Shown here in pieces: positions 9,655-18,239 of a DNA stretch of 64,000 bases. The position numbers and the translations under genes are program-made. The notes below the pieces were generated by a model. It was not told the DNA's origin and ran no database searches. It saw only the letters and a program-made list of their open reading frames with translations. The stretch comes from Pirellulaceae bacterium (GTDB taxonomy: Bacteria > Planctomycetota > Planctomycetia > Pirellulales > Pirellulaceae), in NCBI GenBank assembly GCA_020852965.1, contig JADYZV010000028.1, positions 90,769 through 154,768 of the forward strand, in the 5' to 3' direction. Within the stretch, counting starts at the first letter, position 1. Each line of letters opens with the position of its first letter.

Positions 9655-9762
9655 AGGATGTTTCTTATTGGTGCAAGAACGTGGCTAGCGGGCTTCTGAT
9701 TTAATCGTTAGCGTCCGGTTCCTGCTTTTTAACAGTTCACGAACTTGGCGGTTTGGGGTTGT

Positions 9763-9940
9763 ATTGACCACGAAACACACGAAGGACACGAAAGAAATTT
9801 ATGATTGTCGGCTTGGTGATCCAACAACTGTGGCTAACGCCAAAACGGCTAATTATGCGAGGAAACTCATGCGTGCGGACTTAGGGAATTAAAGAAGAAA
9901 GAGCCAGCATTTCGTGTGCTTCGTGTTTTTCGTGGTCAAT
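9763..9940. repeat. Inverted-repeat element between tdh and kbl
   Basis: ATTGACCACGAAACACACGA... at 9763-9796 is matched in inverted orientation at 9911-9940 (ending TTCGTGGTCAAT), with 27-30 similar bases per arm. About 115 bases without a gene separate the arms. This has the form of a small non-autonomous mobile element or a decayed one. It fills most of the tdh-kbl gap. Confidence 0.7.
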
Positions 9941-9948
9941 GTCGAGAT

Positions 9949-10983
9949 TTAGACCTCCTTCCAATCGAGCACGACTTTGCCAGACTCTCCGGAGAGCATG
10001 ACCTGGAAACCCTGCTCGAACTCGCTGGCATGAAATCGGTGGGTGATGATCGGTCGAATGTCCAAGCCGCTTTCGAGCATGACGCTCATTTGATACCAGG
10101 TTTCGTACATCTCGCGACCGTAGATGCCTTTGATCGTCAACATATTGAAGACCACCGTGTTCCAATCGATGGCAATGGGCTCCGCGGGAATACCCAACAT
10201 GGCGATCTTTCCTCCGTGCGCCATGTTAGCTAGTAGATCGCGAAAGGCTTGCGGATTGCCTGACATTTCCAAACCGACATCAAACCCCTCCTTCATTCCC
10301 AGCCGCCGCTGTACGTCGCCCAAGGTCTCATGCCCAGTAACGTTGTGCGCGACGGTGACACCCAGCTTTTTCGCTAGCGCCAAACGGTATTCGTTCACAT
10401 CGGTGATGACCACGTAACGCGCGCCGGCGTGCTTGGCGACTGCCGCTGCCATAATACCAATCGGCCCCGCACCCGTGATCATCACATCCTCGCCGAGCAC
10501 TGGGAAGGAGAGTGCCGTGTGGACGGCGTTTCCGAAAGGATCGAAGATGGCAGCCACGTCACGATCAACGCCTGGGCGATGGTGCCAAACGTTGGTCATC
10601 GGTAGCGAGATGTATTCGGCAAAAGCACCCGGGCGATTGACGCCAACGCCACTGGTATCCTTGCACAAATGCCTGCGCCCCGCCAGACAGTTTCGACAGC
10701 GACCGCAAACCACATGCCCTTCGCCGCTGACGACTTCGCCTGGATGAAAGTCGGCCACGTTCGAGCCGACGGCCACTACCTCGCCGACGAACTCATGCCC
10801 CACCACCATCGGTATGGGAATTGTTTTTTGAGCCCAGCTATCCCACTTGTAGATGTGCACATCCGTACCGCAAATCCCGGTGCGGTCGACGCGGATCAAA
10901 ACGTCATTGATTCCAAACTCTGGCTCGGGGGTCTCCTCGAGCCAGAGTCCTGACTGGGCGTGTTTCTTAATCAGAGCTTTCAT
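9949..10983 (-). CDS. tdh: L-threonine 3-dehydrogenase
   Basis: Zinc-dependent, NAD-linked oxidation of L-threonine to 2-amino-3-ketobutyrate, the substrate of the kbl product encoded downstream. It belongs to the medium-chain dehydrogenase family and has 344 residues (E. coli Tdh 341). The catalytic zinc site is Cys38 in [10 protein letters not shown] with His63-Glu64 in GHEFVGEV. The structural zinc cluster is [15 protein letters not shown], and the Rossmann motif is [10 protein letters not shown]. The start MKALIKKH is conserved. About 970 bases of gene-free, repeat-rich DNA lie upstream, which must contain its promoter. Confidence 0.96.
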   Translation of the reverse strand: MKALIKKHAQSGLWLEETPEPEFGINDVLIRVDRTGICGTDVHIYKWDSWAQKTIPIPMVVGHEFVGEVVAVGSNVADFHPGEVVSGEGHVVCGRCRNCLAGRRHLCKDTSGVGVNRPGAFAEYISLPMTNVWHHRPGVDRDVAAIFDPFGNAVHTALSFPVLGEDVMITGAGPIGIMAAAVAKHAGARYVVITDVNEYRLALAKKLGVTVAHNVTGHETLGDVQRRLGMKEGFDVGLEMSGNPQAFRDLLANMAHGGKIAMLGIPAEPIAIDWNTVVFNMLTIKGIYGREMYETWYQMSVMLESGLDIRPIITHRFHASEFEQGFQVMLSGESGKVVLDWKEV

Positions 10984-11114
10984 GAGTTTCCTGAAAAGCG
11001 ACGATACTTCATGTCAATTTCGCGGGGGAACTGGGGACTCGCAGGGGAATGGACAAGCCCATTATCATACGCGATTCAGCACGCTCCAGCCCCCTCCCGC
11101 ACGCGGCTCGTTGT

Positions 11115-11266
11115 ACCACACATCTCAATTCTCCATCGGCCCCATGCCAGCTACCACACATCTCAATTTGCCATCGGCCCCATGCCAGCTACCACGCATC
11201 TCAATTTGCCATCGGCCCCATGCCAGCTACCACGCATCCCAATTCTCCATCGGCCCCATGCCAGCT
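11115..11266 (+). repeat. 38-bp tandem repeat, four copies
   Basis: Four head-to-tail copies start at 11115, 11153, 11191 and 11229, each carrying ATCGGCCCCATGCCAGCT near its end. Differences are only a few substitutions. Since 38 is not a multiple of three, the array is open in three frames by chance and is unlikely to be coding. There are no unique spacers, so it is not a CRISPR. Confidence 0.92.
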
Positions 11267-11329
11267 TGCCTGGCGTGAGCCAAGTTTTAGGAATAGAAAA
11301 CGACGGAAACACCCCAGCCCTCCCACTTC

Positions 11330-11366
11330 CCCGCCCGATCGCCGCCAGCGGCGGCGATCGGGCGGG
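11330..11366. repeat. Perfect 17-bp GC-rich hairpin
   Basis: Arms 11330-11346 and 11350-11366 are exact inverse complements (right arm GGCGGCGATCGGGCGGG) around a 3-base loop AGC. The right arm is followed by AAAA. It lies inside the inverted-repeat-bounded element. Role unknown. Confidence 0.9.
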
Positions 11367-11952
11367 AAAACAACACGAAGTAGGCGATGTGGTACAACGA
11401 GCGCGGGAGGGGGACCATACAGCTTGATTTAGATGCTCATGAATAAACCGGACTTAACCGCGCCAGCTAAGACGCGGCTATACAGACCCAAACTACGACA
11501 GCGCGCAGTCGCTGCCGACAAATAGATCCCCTTAGTTCCCCTCGGCAACGGTTCACACACTCTGCTTGCTACCTGGCAGATCTGAACCTCAAAACATGTG
11601 ACTTCCCACACCACAGAGGTGTTTGGTAAAAGCCAACCAAGGTGCCTCGAGAACCTTTTTGTAGAAATCGTGTCCAATAGTTGGTGATTATTTCCATTGC
11701 CAGCATAGTCGAGCGAAGGCGGGGAATACTCCCTTGCCCAAGCGGGTGAGGGGGTTTGGCGGACCAATACCAGCGGCTTTGAGTCGTGCTTGGCCCTAGC
11801 AGCCGATTCCTACTGGATTTCTTCCCTTTCCGCGCCCGATATTCGTGACTATCCTGCCGAATAGATTAGTGTCCAGCGCAGCCTGAGAAACCTCCACGGT
11901 TCGCTCGGGTTAGATTCCGCAGCATACCAATTCTTAAACCATTTCGAATGAC

Positions 11953-12327
11953 ATGTTGATCCCAATTGCCGCCCCTACTCGAACCAGACAGACTAGCGCC
12001 CGCTCTCGCTCGCTTGGTTACGACTTTGCACTGCTGGGTCTGAAGGTCAGCGAATCTCGGGTCGACGTCATTCGGCGAGCAGCCAGCCACACTGCTGCGC
12101 GAATTCAGCGAGTGGCCAGCGACGACGAGTCCGAAGCGGCTCAAATGCTCTCGGACTTGGCAACGAGCACCTATCGCTTGCTCGACCCGCGCAGGCGTTC
12201 TAAATCGCGTGAGCGTATCCAACTGTCCATCTTCGACGACATCGATTTCGAATTGCAAAAGGGCTCGCGAGCACCGCTGTTCGACTCGAATTGGAATGCG
12301 TTGCAGGTTGCTGCCGCAGCCGGCTAG
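11953..12327 (+). CDS. Small conserved-looking protein, possible degenerate J-like module
   Basis: It encodes 124 residues with no signal peptide or membrane segment. The central part (about 25-85) has the pattern LGLKVSESRVDVIRRAA, then a helix with MLSDLATSTYRLLDPRRR. This resembles, from memory, a short helical module common in planctomycete proteins in which a J-domain-like hairpin ends in LLDPxKKxxYD. That is a weak inference. The frame has codon use like its neighbours and ends about 140 bases before the start of a MoxR-type ATPase on the same strand, so the two might be co-transcribed. It could also be a chance frame. Confidence 0.5.
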   Translation: MLIPIAAPTRTRQTSARSRSLGYDFALLGLKVSESRVDVIRRAASHTAARIQRVASDDESEAAQMLSDLATSTYRLLDPRRRSKSRERIQLSIFDDIDFELQKGSRAPLFDSNWNALQVAAAAG

Positions 12328-12387
12328 CCAGATGGGTATAATGAGCCAGACGTGTAAGCACGGCGGCTGCGACCGCCGCGATGCACT

Positions 12388-12442
12388 TCGGCGGGGGACC
12401 GCCGAGCCACGTTCTATCGGCGGGGGACCGCCGTGCTACGTT
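12388..12442 (+). repeat. Two copies of a GGCGGGGGACCGCCG hairpin repeat
   Basis: TCGGCGGGGGACCGCCG occurs at about 12388 and again at about 12417, each followed by a near-identical CACGTT/TACGTT tail. Each copy can fold (CGGC/GCCG arms). A related CGGCGGCTGCGACCGCCG palindrome lies just before, at about 12361. They occupy the leader of the ATPase gene, which argues against coding use of the longer upstream frame. Confidence 0.75.
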
Positions 12443-12464
12443 CCCATCACCAAGCACTGCGACT

Positions 12465-13886
12465 ATGACCACAGCCACCTCGACTCGTCCCGCCACACTA
12501 GCCCAACTCCGCGACAGCGGTTGGCAATCGAAGACCGTCAAACAAGAGCTCTTAGCCAACTTCACACGCATGTTGGCCGCCGATGATAGTCTCTATCCTG
12601 GCATCGTGGGCTATGAAGATACCGTGATTCCAGAGATCAACATCGCCCTGCTGGCCGGCCATGACATGCTCTTTCTCGGTGAGAAGGGGCAAGCCAAGAG
12701 TCGGCTGATGCGTTCGTTGGTGGCATTTCTCGATCCCGTCATCCCATACTTGGATTTTCCCGGCGTCCCCATTCACGAAGACCCCTTCGCACCGATCACG
12801 GCGGCGGGCAAGCGTTTCGTCTCCGAGCATGCTCCCGAAGAAACCTCCATTGGATGGTGGCCGCGTCAGGAGCGCTACGCCGAACGACTTAGCCCAGGTA
12901 CCAAGTTCGCCGACATCATCGGTGAGATCGACCCATCGAAGCTGACTGGTGGCGTGAGCATGAGCACCGAAGAGGCGCTTCACTTCGGTTTGATCCCTCG
13001 CATGCACCGAGGCATCTTCGCGATGAACGAACTACCGGAACTGGACGAGTTGGTACAAGTTGGCCTGTTCAACATTCTCGAAGAGCGCGACGTACAAATT
13101 CGCGGATATCCCATTCGCTTCGACCTGGACATTTTCATTCTGTTTTCTGCCAACCCCAGCACCTACAATCGCAGCGGAAAAGTCATCCCGCAGTTGAAGG
13201 ATCGCATCGGTTCGACCATCCAAACGCACTATCCGCGCGAGCGCACGCAGGCGATCGAGATCACGCAGCAGGAGTCCAAGATCGAATTGAATGGCGACCA
13301 CCCGGTGCAAGTCCCCTACTTCATGTCGGAGATCATCGAAGAGATTACGCTGCAAGCGCGCAAGAGCAAGTACGTCGACCAAGCCTCGGGTGTGTCGGCT
13401 CGCTTTAGTTTGGCCAACTATCGCGCCATGGTCGCCAGCGCTAGGCAACGCGCCATCGTGCTGGGAGAGTCACCCGCAGTACCGCGCATTAGCGACCTTG
13501 GCCATCTCTATTCGTCGTCGCTCGGCAAGCTCGAACTCGACCTGATGGGAAGTCATCAAATGTCGGAGAAGCAAGTGCTCGACGCGCTCATCGCGGGTGC
13601 CGTCAAGACGATCTTCGAGCAATACGTCGAGGAGTTTGGACTAGGGGAAATTGGCGAAATCTTTCGCAAAGGTGTGCGGATCGAAGTGGGTGATATGCTC
13701 CCCAGCTCGGCTTATGCAGAGCGATTGCAAGTCGTCCCGCCCGCATGGGACAAAGCCTTTGAAGTCAACGCCAGCCAAGACGAAGCGGTGCGCGCCTCGT
13801 GCGTGGAATTTGTACTCGCCGGACTTTATTCGCTCGATCATATCAGTCGCGCACAAAAGCACGGCAAACTGCATTACGAATTCTGA
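12465..13886 (+). CDS. MoxR-type AAA ATPase (magnesium chelatase ChlI-like)
   Basis: AAA+ ATPase of 473 residues that probably remodels a target together with the VWA protein encoded next. The phosphate-binding loop is [14 protein letters not shown] (about 80-95). The Walker B region reads [16 protein letters not shown] with Asn in place of the usual Asp. A sensor/insertion segment [14 protein letters not shown] and arginine-finger-like residues follow, and the C-terminal helical domain runs to the end. The ATG at 12465 was chosen because the longer frame (from 12381) runs through the hairpin repeats. The gene is followed after 13 bases by a palindromic repeat and after 141 bases by the VWA gene, the usual ATPase/VWA pairing. 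Substrate unknown. Confidence 0.85.
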   Translation: MTTATSTRPATLAQLRDSGWQSKTVKQELLANFTRMLAADDSLYPGIVGYEDTVIPEINIALLAGHDMLFLGEKGQAKSRLMRSLVAFLDPVIPYLDFPGVPIHEDPFAPITAAGKRFVSEHAPEETSIGWWPRQERYAERLSPGTKFADIIGEIDPSKLTGGVSMSTEEALHFGLIPRMHRGIFAMNELPELDELVQVGLFNILEERDVQIRGYPIRFDLDIFILFSANPSTYNRSGKVIPQLKDRIGSTIQTHYPRERTQAIEITQQESKIELNGDHPVQVPYFMSEIIEEITLQARKSKYVDQASGVSARFSLANYRAMVASARQRAIVLGESPAVPRISDLGHLYSSSLGKLELDLMGSHQMSEKQVLDALIAGAVKTIFEQYVEEFGLGEIGEIFRKGVRIEVGDMLPSSAYAERLQVVPPAWDKAFEVNASQDEAVRASCVEFVLAGLYSLDHISRAQKHGKLHYEF

Positions 13887-13898
13887 TTGGGCTTGGGG

Positions 13899-13968
13899 GG
13901 TAGTGGACGAGGTTACGAGTCCCTGACATGCGCCAAAATTACACGGGCTCGTAGCCTCGTCCACTACC
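13899..13968. repeat. GTAGTGGACGAGG inverted-repeat element, copy 1
   Basis: GTAGTGGACGAGGTTACGAG at the left is matched in inverse by GGCTCGTAGCCTCGTCCACT at the right, giving a long stem around a ~20-base loop. It begins 13 bases after the ATPase stop. A second copy begins at the stop codon of prmC (52262-52327). Confidence 0.9.
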
Positions 13969-14027
13969 CTCAATCACCCGTCTGGCAACGGTAGCTACGG
14001 CTTTAAAACAAACTCGAGCGACAAACT

Positions 14028-15734
14028 ATGTCACGCAAAAACAACCTCGGCGGTGTCGTCCACACCTATCAAAAATACGATCCGGGGAAATTCCCGAACC
14101 CGACCACGCCACAGCCCGACTTGGTATCGCCGGCTTTCGAACATGCGCTGATGTATGGCCAGTACCGCGAGCTGACGGAAGAGGAATTGTCCCGCGCCAT
14201 CGAACTCGACCCGAGCCAGATTGCCAATCTGGGGCCGAGTATCGATTTCCTGCGCGGGCTGCTCGAAGATCGCAAGCGCAAGATCCTCGAAAAGTACGAG
14301 ACGCAGGCGGTCGTCAAGAAAGCGGACAAGGTCTACCACAAGTCTGCGCAGCGCGCTGAACCTCCCAAACCACTGCGCGGTATCTTCAAGCGAGCTACCG
14401 AAGAGCAACAAATCTACTTGCTCGAACGCCTCTACTATCAAGTCGGCGACGACACCGACCGCTTTGCCGGGCAGCTAGTACAAGTCATCGAGCATTTGGG
14501 AAATAAGTATCAGATCGACGAGCTGGACGCTAAGTACGAGTTCACAGGCAACGAAGGCATGACGATCCCTCAGGCGTTGGCCATCAAAGAAGAGCTCGAG
14601 AACATCGACGACTTGCTCAAGCAGCTCGACGAAGCGGCCAAGACGGCGCAAATCGGCGTTATCGATATGGAAAAACTCGGGCAATTCGCCTCGACCGAAG
14701 ACATGGCCAGCTTGGAAGAGTTGCGTAGTCAGATTGAGAATCTAGTGCGAGAATTGGCCGAGCGTCAAGGACTCGACCGCGACCAGGCCAGCGGCGGATT
14801 TCGCCTAACGCCGCAGGCCTACAAGTTGTTCCAAGGTAAATTGCTCGAACGAATCTTCTCTCATCTTCAACCTGGCCGCAGTGGTAGGCACACCGGGCGC
14901 ATCATCGGCGAGGGAAGCGTCGAGCTGCCACAAACCAAGCAATATGAATTCGGCGATAGCTTGGCCAACATGGACACGACGCAGACGGTCATCAATGCTC
15001 TCTTGCGCGATCCCGACGCACGACCCATTCGTCTCAAAACGGCCGACATCGAAGTCCACCGCACGCGAAACTCTCCCAAGTGCGGCACGGTGGTCATCAT
15101 GGACATGAGCGGCTCGATGCGCTACGACGGTCAGTACATCAATGTCAAACGCATGGCTCTGGCGCTACAGGGCTTGATCTCCAGTGAGTACCCGGGGGAC
15201 TTTCTGCGGTTCATCGAGATGTACACCTTCGCCAAATTGGTACGACCTGGGGATATTGTGGAGTTGATGCCCAAGCCCGTAACGATTCACGATCCATGGA
15301 TCCGACTGCGAGCGGACATGAGTCGCGACGATATCAGCGAGCAGCAGATCCATCCGCACTTCACCAATATTCAACACGCGTTGCGGATGGCGCGACAGAA
15401 TTTGGCGACGGTCGACACGGCCAACAAGCAGATTATCTTGATTACCGACGGTCTACCCACGGCGCACTTCGAAGAGTCGATGCTGTACATGCTCTATCCA
15501 CCCGATGTGAAGACCGAACAAGCCACCATGCGCGAAGGAGCCTTGTGCCAGCGCGACGGGATCGTGATCAATATGTTCTTGGTCCCCAGTTGGTCTCAAT
15601 CCGAAGAGGATATTCGCTTTGCCTATCGGCTGGCGGAGAACACGCGCGGCCGCGTTTTTTTCACGTCGGGTAAAGACCTCGACCGCTGCGTCGTGTGGGA
15701 CTACATCGATCGCAAACGCGAGATACTCGGATAA
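14028..15734 (+). CDS. VWA-domain protein, partner of MoxR-type ATPase
   Basis: A cytoplasmic protein of 568 residues without signal peptide. The C-terminal third (about 350-560) is a von Willebrand A domain. Its metal-binding MIDAS motif is DMSGSMRYDG with Asp359, and ITDGLPT follows further on. The N-terminal part is mostly charged helix (about 50-260), with DLLKQLDEAAKTAQIG and similar stretches. ATPase plus VWA pairs of this kind act in protein or metal-cofactor assembly in other bacteria (for example magnesium or cobalt chelatase, CbbQ/CbbO). Which complex this pair serves is not shown by the context. Confidence 0.85.
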   Translation: MSRKNNLGGVVHTYQKYDPGKFPNPTTPQPDLVSPAFEHALMYGQYRELTEEELSRAIELDPSQIANLGPSIDFLRGLLEDRKRKILEKYETQAVVKKADKVYHKSAQRAEPPKPLRGIFKRATEEQQIYLLERLYYQVGDDTDRFAGQLVQVIEHLGNKYQIDELDAKYEFTGNEGMTIPQALAIKEELENIDDLLKQLDEAAKTAQIGVIDMEKLGQFASTEDMASLEELRSQIENLVRELAERQGLDRDQASGGFRLTPQAYKLFQGKLLERIFSHLQPGRSGRHTGRIIGEGSVELPQTKQYEFGDSLANMDTTQTVINALLRDPDARPIRLKTADIEVHRTRNSPKCGTVVIMDMSGSMRYDGQYINVKRMALALQGLISSEYPGDFLRFIEMYTFAKLVRPGDIVELMPKPVTIHDPWIRLRADMSRDDISEQQIHPHFTNIQHALRMARQNLATVDTANKQIILITDGLPTAHFEESMLYMLYPPDVKTEQATMREGALCQRDGIVINMFLVPSWSQSEEDIRFAYRLAENTRGRVFFTSGKDLDRCVVWDYIDRKREILG

Positions 15735-16152
15735 AGCGACCATTCCTTGAGTAGCATTCCTGGTTCATTTGGGGAGGTCGTTTAACGCCTAGCCGGATTG
15801 GCCGGTGGAGCGGTAGTGAGTCTATGATGGGAGTTGGCTAGACGCACGAGCGATCGGATCAGCGCGAGTGGACCGGCCAAGTAGGCGCAGGCTGGAGCGG
15901 AGTCGATTGCACCTATCCACGAGACTGTGCATGAGACGATCTATGGAGTGCGCTTGGCAGCCGGAGGTGACGGTAGTAAGTGGCTGCCGCAGGAGCCATC
16001 GCCTGCGCAGTCCGCGACCGTGGGTTGGCACACGGTCGCGGTGCGCCAGTGGCGCGAGTGTTGACTAGCTCGCCTCGCGCACTTGCGGACTGCTGCGGCT
16101 CGGCATTAAACGACTTCAGCGTATAGACTCATGAAGACTGCGGACCATTGAC
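15735..16152. other. Gene-free region holding an inverted pair of ~130-bp repeats
   Basis: There is no gene in these 418 bases. Most of the region is covered by two inverted copies of a degenerate element whose outer ends are GTTTAACGCC (15780) and GGCATTAAAC (about 16103-16112). The nnrD promoter must lie in the last 40 bases or within the element. Confidence 0.7.
15780..16119. repeat. Inverted pair of GGCGTTAAAC-ended repeats
   Basis: The right copy (about 15980-16119) has CGCCTGCGCAG near its start and TGCTGCGGCTCGGCATTAAA at its end. It aligns along ~120 bases with copies at 24620-24760 (inverse) and 25660-25800. The left copy (15780-15897, inverse) shares AGCCTGCGCC and the GGCGTTAAAC end but is more diverged. 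The terminal 7-mer GTTAAAC fits the GTTRRRY core of integron attC sites, but the copies are not arranged as a cassette array. Confidence 0.6.
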
Positions 16153-17022
16153 ATGAACCATAATCTCACCACATCGCTCCCCTCCCCTGCTCTGCCAACC
16201 TTGCCGCCGCGCGCAGCCGACTCGCACAAGGGAGACTACGGCAGCGCGCTTCTGATCGGTGGCTCGCGCGGGATGACGGGGGCCATCGCGCTGGCTGGCT
16301 TGTCAGCTTTGCGTGGCGGTGCGGGTTGGGTGCGGCTAGCGGTTGCAGATCGCTGCTTGGAAACGGTGGCAGCCTACTCGCCCTGCTTGATGACTATCCC
16401 ACTCGCCGACGACAAACACGGACGGATATCGCTCGATGGTTGGGACGCGCTGGAACCCCAACTGTCCAAGGCGGCTTGTGTGGCCATTGGCCCTGGCCTG
16501 GGGCAATCTCGTGAACTGCAACAGTTGGTTGGACGAGTGATCGAGCATGCCTGTTGCCCGTTGGTGATCGATGCCGACGGTTTGAACAACTTGGCGCAGT
16601 CATCGAATTGGAGTCGCCATTGCAAAGCCCCGCTGGTCATCACTCCACATCCGGGCGAATGGTCGCGACTGTGCGGTGTGGCGGCTGGCGACCGTGATGC
16701 GCAGTGCCAAGCGGCCATCGAATTCTCGCGGGAAACCAAGGTAATCGTAGTCTTAAAAGGAAGACACACGCTCGTCACCGATGGGCAAACGGCAGTTTGG
16801 AATCAAACCGGTACTCCCGCCATGGCCGTTGCCGGCAGTGGCGATGTGCTGACGGGCTTGATCACCGCCTTGATTTGCCAAGGTCTCGGGCCACGCGATG
16901 CGGCTCATCTGGCGGTCTTTGCACATGGTCGGGCGGCGGAGCTCGCTCAGCGCGAGCTGAATTCACATGTGGTTTTGCCGACCGAGTTGATCGATCATAT
17001 TCCTCCATTACTTGCAAAATGA
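16153..17022 (+). CDS. nnrD: ADP/ATP-dependent (S)-NAD(P)H-hydrate dehydratase
   Basis: Repairs hydrated NAD(P)H in the cytoplasm using a nucleotide as phosphate donor. This is the C-terminal YjeF-type kinase-fold domain alone (289 residues); the epimerase half (NnrE) is absent here. Diagnostic segments are HKGDYGSALLIGGSRGMTGA near the N-terminus, AIGPGLGQ, VIDADGLNNL, LKGRHTLVTDG and the catalytic NQTGTPAMAVAGSGDVLTG. The last ~20 bases of the gene (from 17001) are the first unit of a 78-bp tandem duplication that continues after the stop. ribF follows 228 bases downstream on the same strand. Confidence 0.92.
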   Translation: MNHNLTTSLPSPALPTLPPRAADSHKGDYGSALLIGGSRGMTGAIALAGLSALRGGAGWVRLAVADRCLETVAAYSPCLMTIPLADDKHGRISLDGWDALEPQLSKAACVAIGPGLGQSRELQQLVGRVIEHACCPLVIDADGLNNLAQSSNWSRHCKAPLVITPHPGEWSRLCGVAAGDRDAQCQAAIEFSRETKVIVVLKGRHTLVTDGQTAVWNQTGTPAMAVAGSGDVLTGLITALICQGLGPRDAAHLAVFAHGRAAELAQRELNSHVVLPTELIDHIPPLLAK

Positions 17023-17197
17023 GCGATTCTCGTGGACTGTTATATACAGCAATTCCGACGGCGGAGCGTCGGGCCACATTCTCCATTACTTACTGAATGA
17101 GCGGTCTTCGTGGGCTGTTTCAGATAGTAATGCCGACGGCGGAGCGTCGGGCCACATTCCCCACTACTTGCAGAATGAGAGACTTTCGAGGACAGTT
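17001..17197 (+). repeat. 78-bp tandem repeat including the 3' end of nnrD
   Basis: The string CCATTA/CCACTA recurs at 17005, 17083 and 17161, a period of 78. Each full unit holds a copy of the nnrD tail-like sequence (CCATTACTTGCAAAATGA in the gene) plus a CCGACG hairpin (17055, 17133). About 2.5 units are present. The first carries the real stop codon of nnrD; the next two are diverged duplicates in non-coding DNA. Confidence 0.9.
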
Positions 17198-17250
17198 GCA
17201 CCATTGAGATTCCTCCCGCCGCGTTTTTTTGCCCCCCAGACACGTACTCG

Positions 17251-18195
17251 ATGCCTCAGTTGCTAACGAGCCTCACCGACTTTCCCGCTGAACTACGCGG
17301 GGGAGCTATCTCAGTTGGGAATTTTGATGGCGTGCATCGCGGCCACGCACAGTTGATTGGTCAACTGGTCGCCACCGCCCGCAAACACTCGGGGCTGGCG
17401 TTGGTGATGACCTTTGATCCACCTCCTACGGCGTTGCTATTTCCCGAGCGAGTGTTGACGGCACCTCTCACCAGCATTGCCAGGCGGGCGGAATTGCTCT
17501 TCGGATTGGGAGTCGATGCGCTGATCGCCTATCCCACCGACGCTTGCCTATTGTCGATGTCGGCACACGATTTTTTTGAGCAGAAGATATTGGGCATTCT
17601 GCAATCGAGCGCCATGGTCGAAGGCCCCAACTTCCGCTTTGGTCGCGGACGCGATGGCGATGTAGAGAGTTTGGCTCGAATGTGCGCTGCGGCTGGCGTT
17701 GATTTTCAGGTCGCGCGCCCCAGCGCAGACGAAACTGGCTTGATTTCCAGCACGCGCATCCGCAACTACCTCGTGGCGGGAGACATTCGGGCTGCCAATT
17801 CCCTTTTGACGCAGCCCTATACTTTAACCGGAGTCGTGGCGCAAGGCGCACAACGAGGTCGGCAAATCGGCTTTCCGACCGCCAACCTGACTCACATCCC
17901 GTCTCTCATCCCCGGTCCAGGTGTGTATGTGGGCCAGGTTTCCTGTTTGGATCGGGCCGCTGGTGCGAAGATTCCTTACCAGGCAGCCATTCATATTGGC
18001 CCCAATCCGACTTTCGATGAATCGCAAACCAAGGTAGAAGTCCACTTGATCGGTTATGCTGGAGAGTCGCTGTACGGCCAGGCTATGCAAGTCACCATGC
18101 TCGATAAGGTGCGTGAGGTGCGTAAGTTCGACTCGATCGACGAGCTTCGAGCGCAAATTGCCAGCGATGTGGCCGCATGTAAGGCGATGCGTTAA
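17251..18195 (+). CDS. ribF: Bifunctional riboflavin kinase / FAD synthetase
   Basis: Converts riboflavin to FMN and FMN to FAD. The N-terminal adenylyltransferase domain (about 1-185) has the nucleotidyltransferase motif VGNFDGVHRGH, and ISSTRIRNYL is the second signature. The C-terminal riboflavin kinase domain (about 190-310) has GRQIGFPTANL and the GPGVYVG strand. At 314 residues it is standard length. It is followed by nrnA 45 bases later on the same strand, so the two are probably co-transcribed. ribF and nrnA also lie close together in other bacteria. Confidence 0.95.
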   Translation: MPQLLTSLTDFPAELRGGAISVGNFDGVHRGHAQLIGQLVATARKHSGLALVMTFDPPPTALLFPERVLTAPLTSIARRAELLFGLGVDALIAYPTDACLLSMSAHDFFEQKILGILQSSAMVEGPNFRFGRGRDGDVESLARMCAAAGVDFQVARPSADETGLISSTRIRNYLVAGDIRAANSLLTQPYTLTGVVAQGAQRGRQIGFPTANLTHIPSLIPGPGVYVGQVSCLDRAAGAKIPYQAAIHIGPNPTFDESQTKVEVHLIGYAGESLYGQAMQVTMLDKVREVRKFDSIDELRAQIASDVAACKAMR

Positions 18196-18239
18196 CGTAT
18201 TCATTTTTTATGTCCAATTTCAATGTGATCGAGTTTTAG

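Larger units (their letters stand above)
11090..11415. repeat. Inverted-repeat-bounded element
   Basis: The left end, CCCCTCCCGC..GCTCGTTGTACCAC (11091-11119, with a 4-5 base insertion), is the inverse of the right end GTGGTACAACGAGCGCGGGAGG (11390-11411). Inside are a 38-bp tandem array and a perfect 17-bp hairpin, and no reading frame with recognisable homology. The form suggests a small non-autonomous mobile element. Confidence 0.6.
10984..11952. other. Gene-poor, repeat-rich region
   Basis: This stretch of 969 bases has no convincing gene. It contains a bracketed repeat element (11090-11415) with a 38-bp tandem array and a 17-bp hairpin, then a stretch (about 11430-11800) that encodes only an unconvincing minus-strand frame of 112 codons. 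The promoter of tdh must lie in its left part. Confidence 0.7.

Noticed and set aside
11115..11266. Possible CRISPR array
   Set aside because: Units are contiguous without unique spacers, so it is an ordinary tandem repeat.
11429..11767. 112-codon minus-strand frame in the gene-poor region
   Set aside because: No motifs; it lies in repeat-like DNA flanking the element at 11090-11415. Treated as non-coding.
12381..12464. N-terminal extension of the MoxR-type ATPase
   Set aside because: Made of GGCGGGGGACCGCCG repeat DNA; the ATG at 12465 gives a sensible N-terminus.
15780..16119. Integron attC site
   Set aside because: The GTTRRRY-type core is present, but the spacing (over 300 bases for the pair) and lack of cassettes or an integrase argue against a firm call; kept only as a hypothesis.
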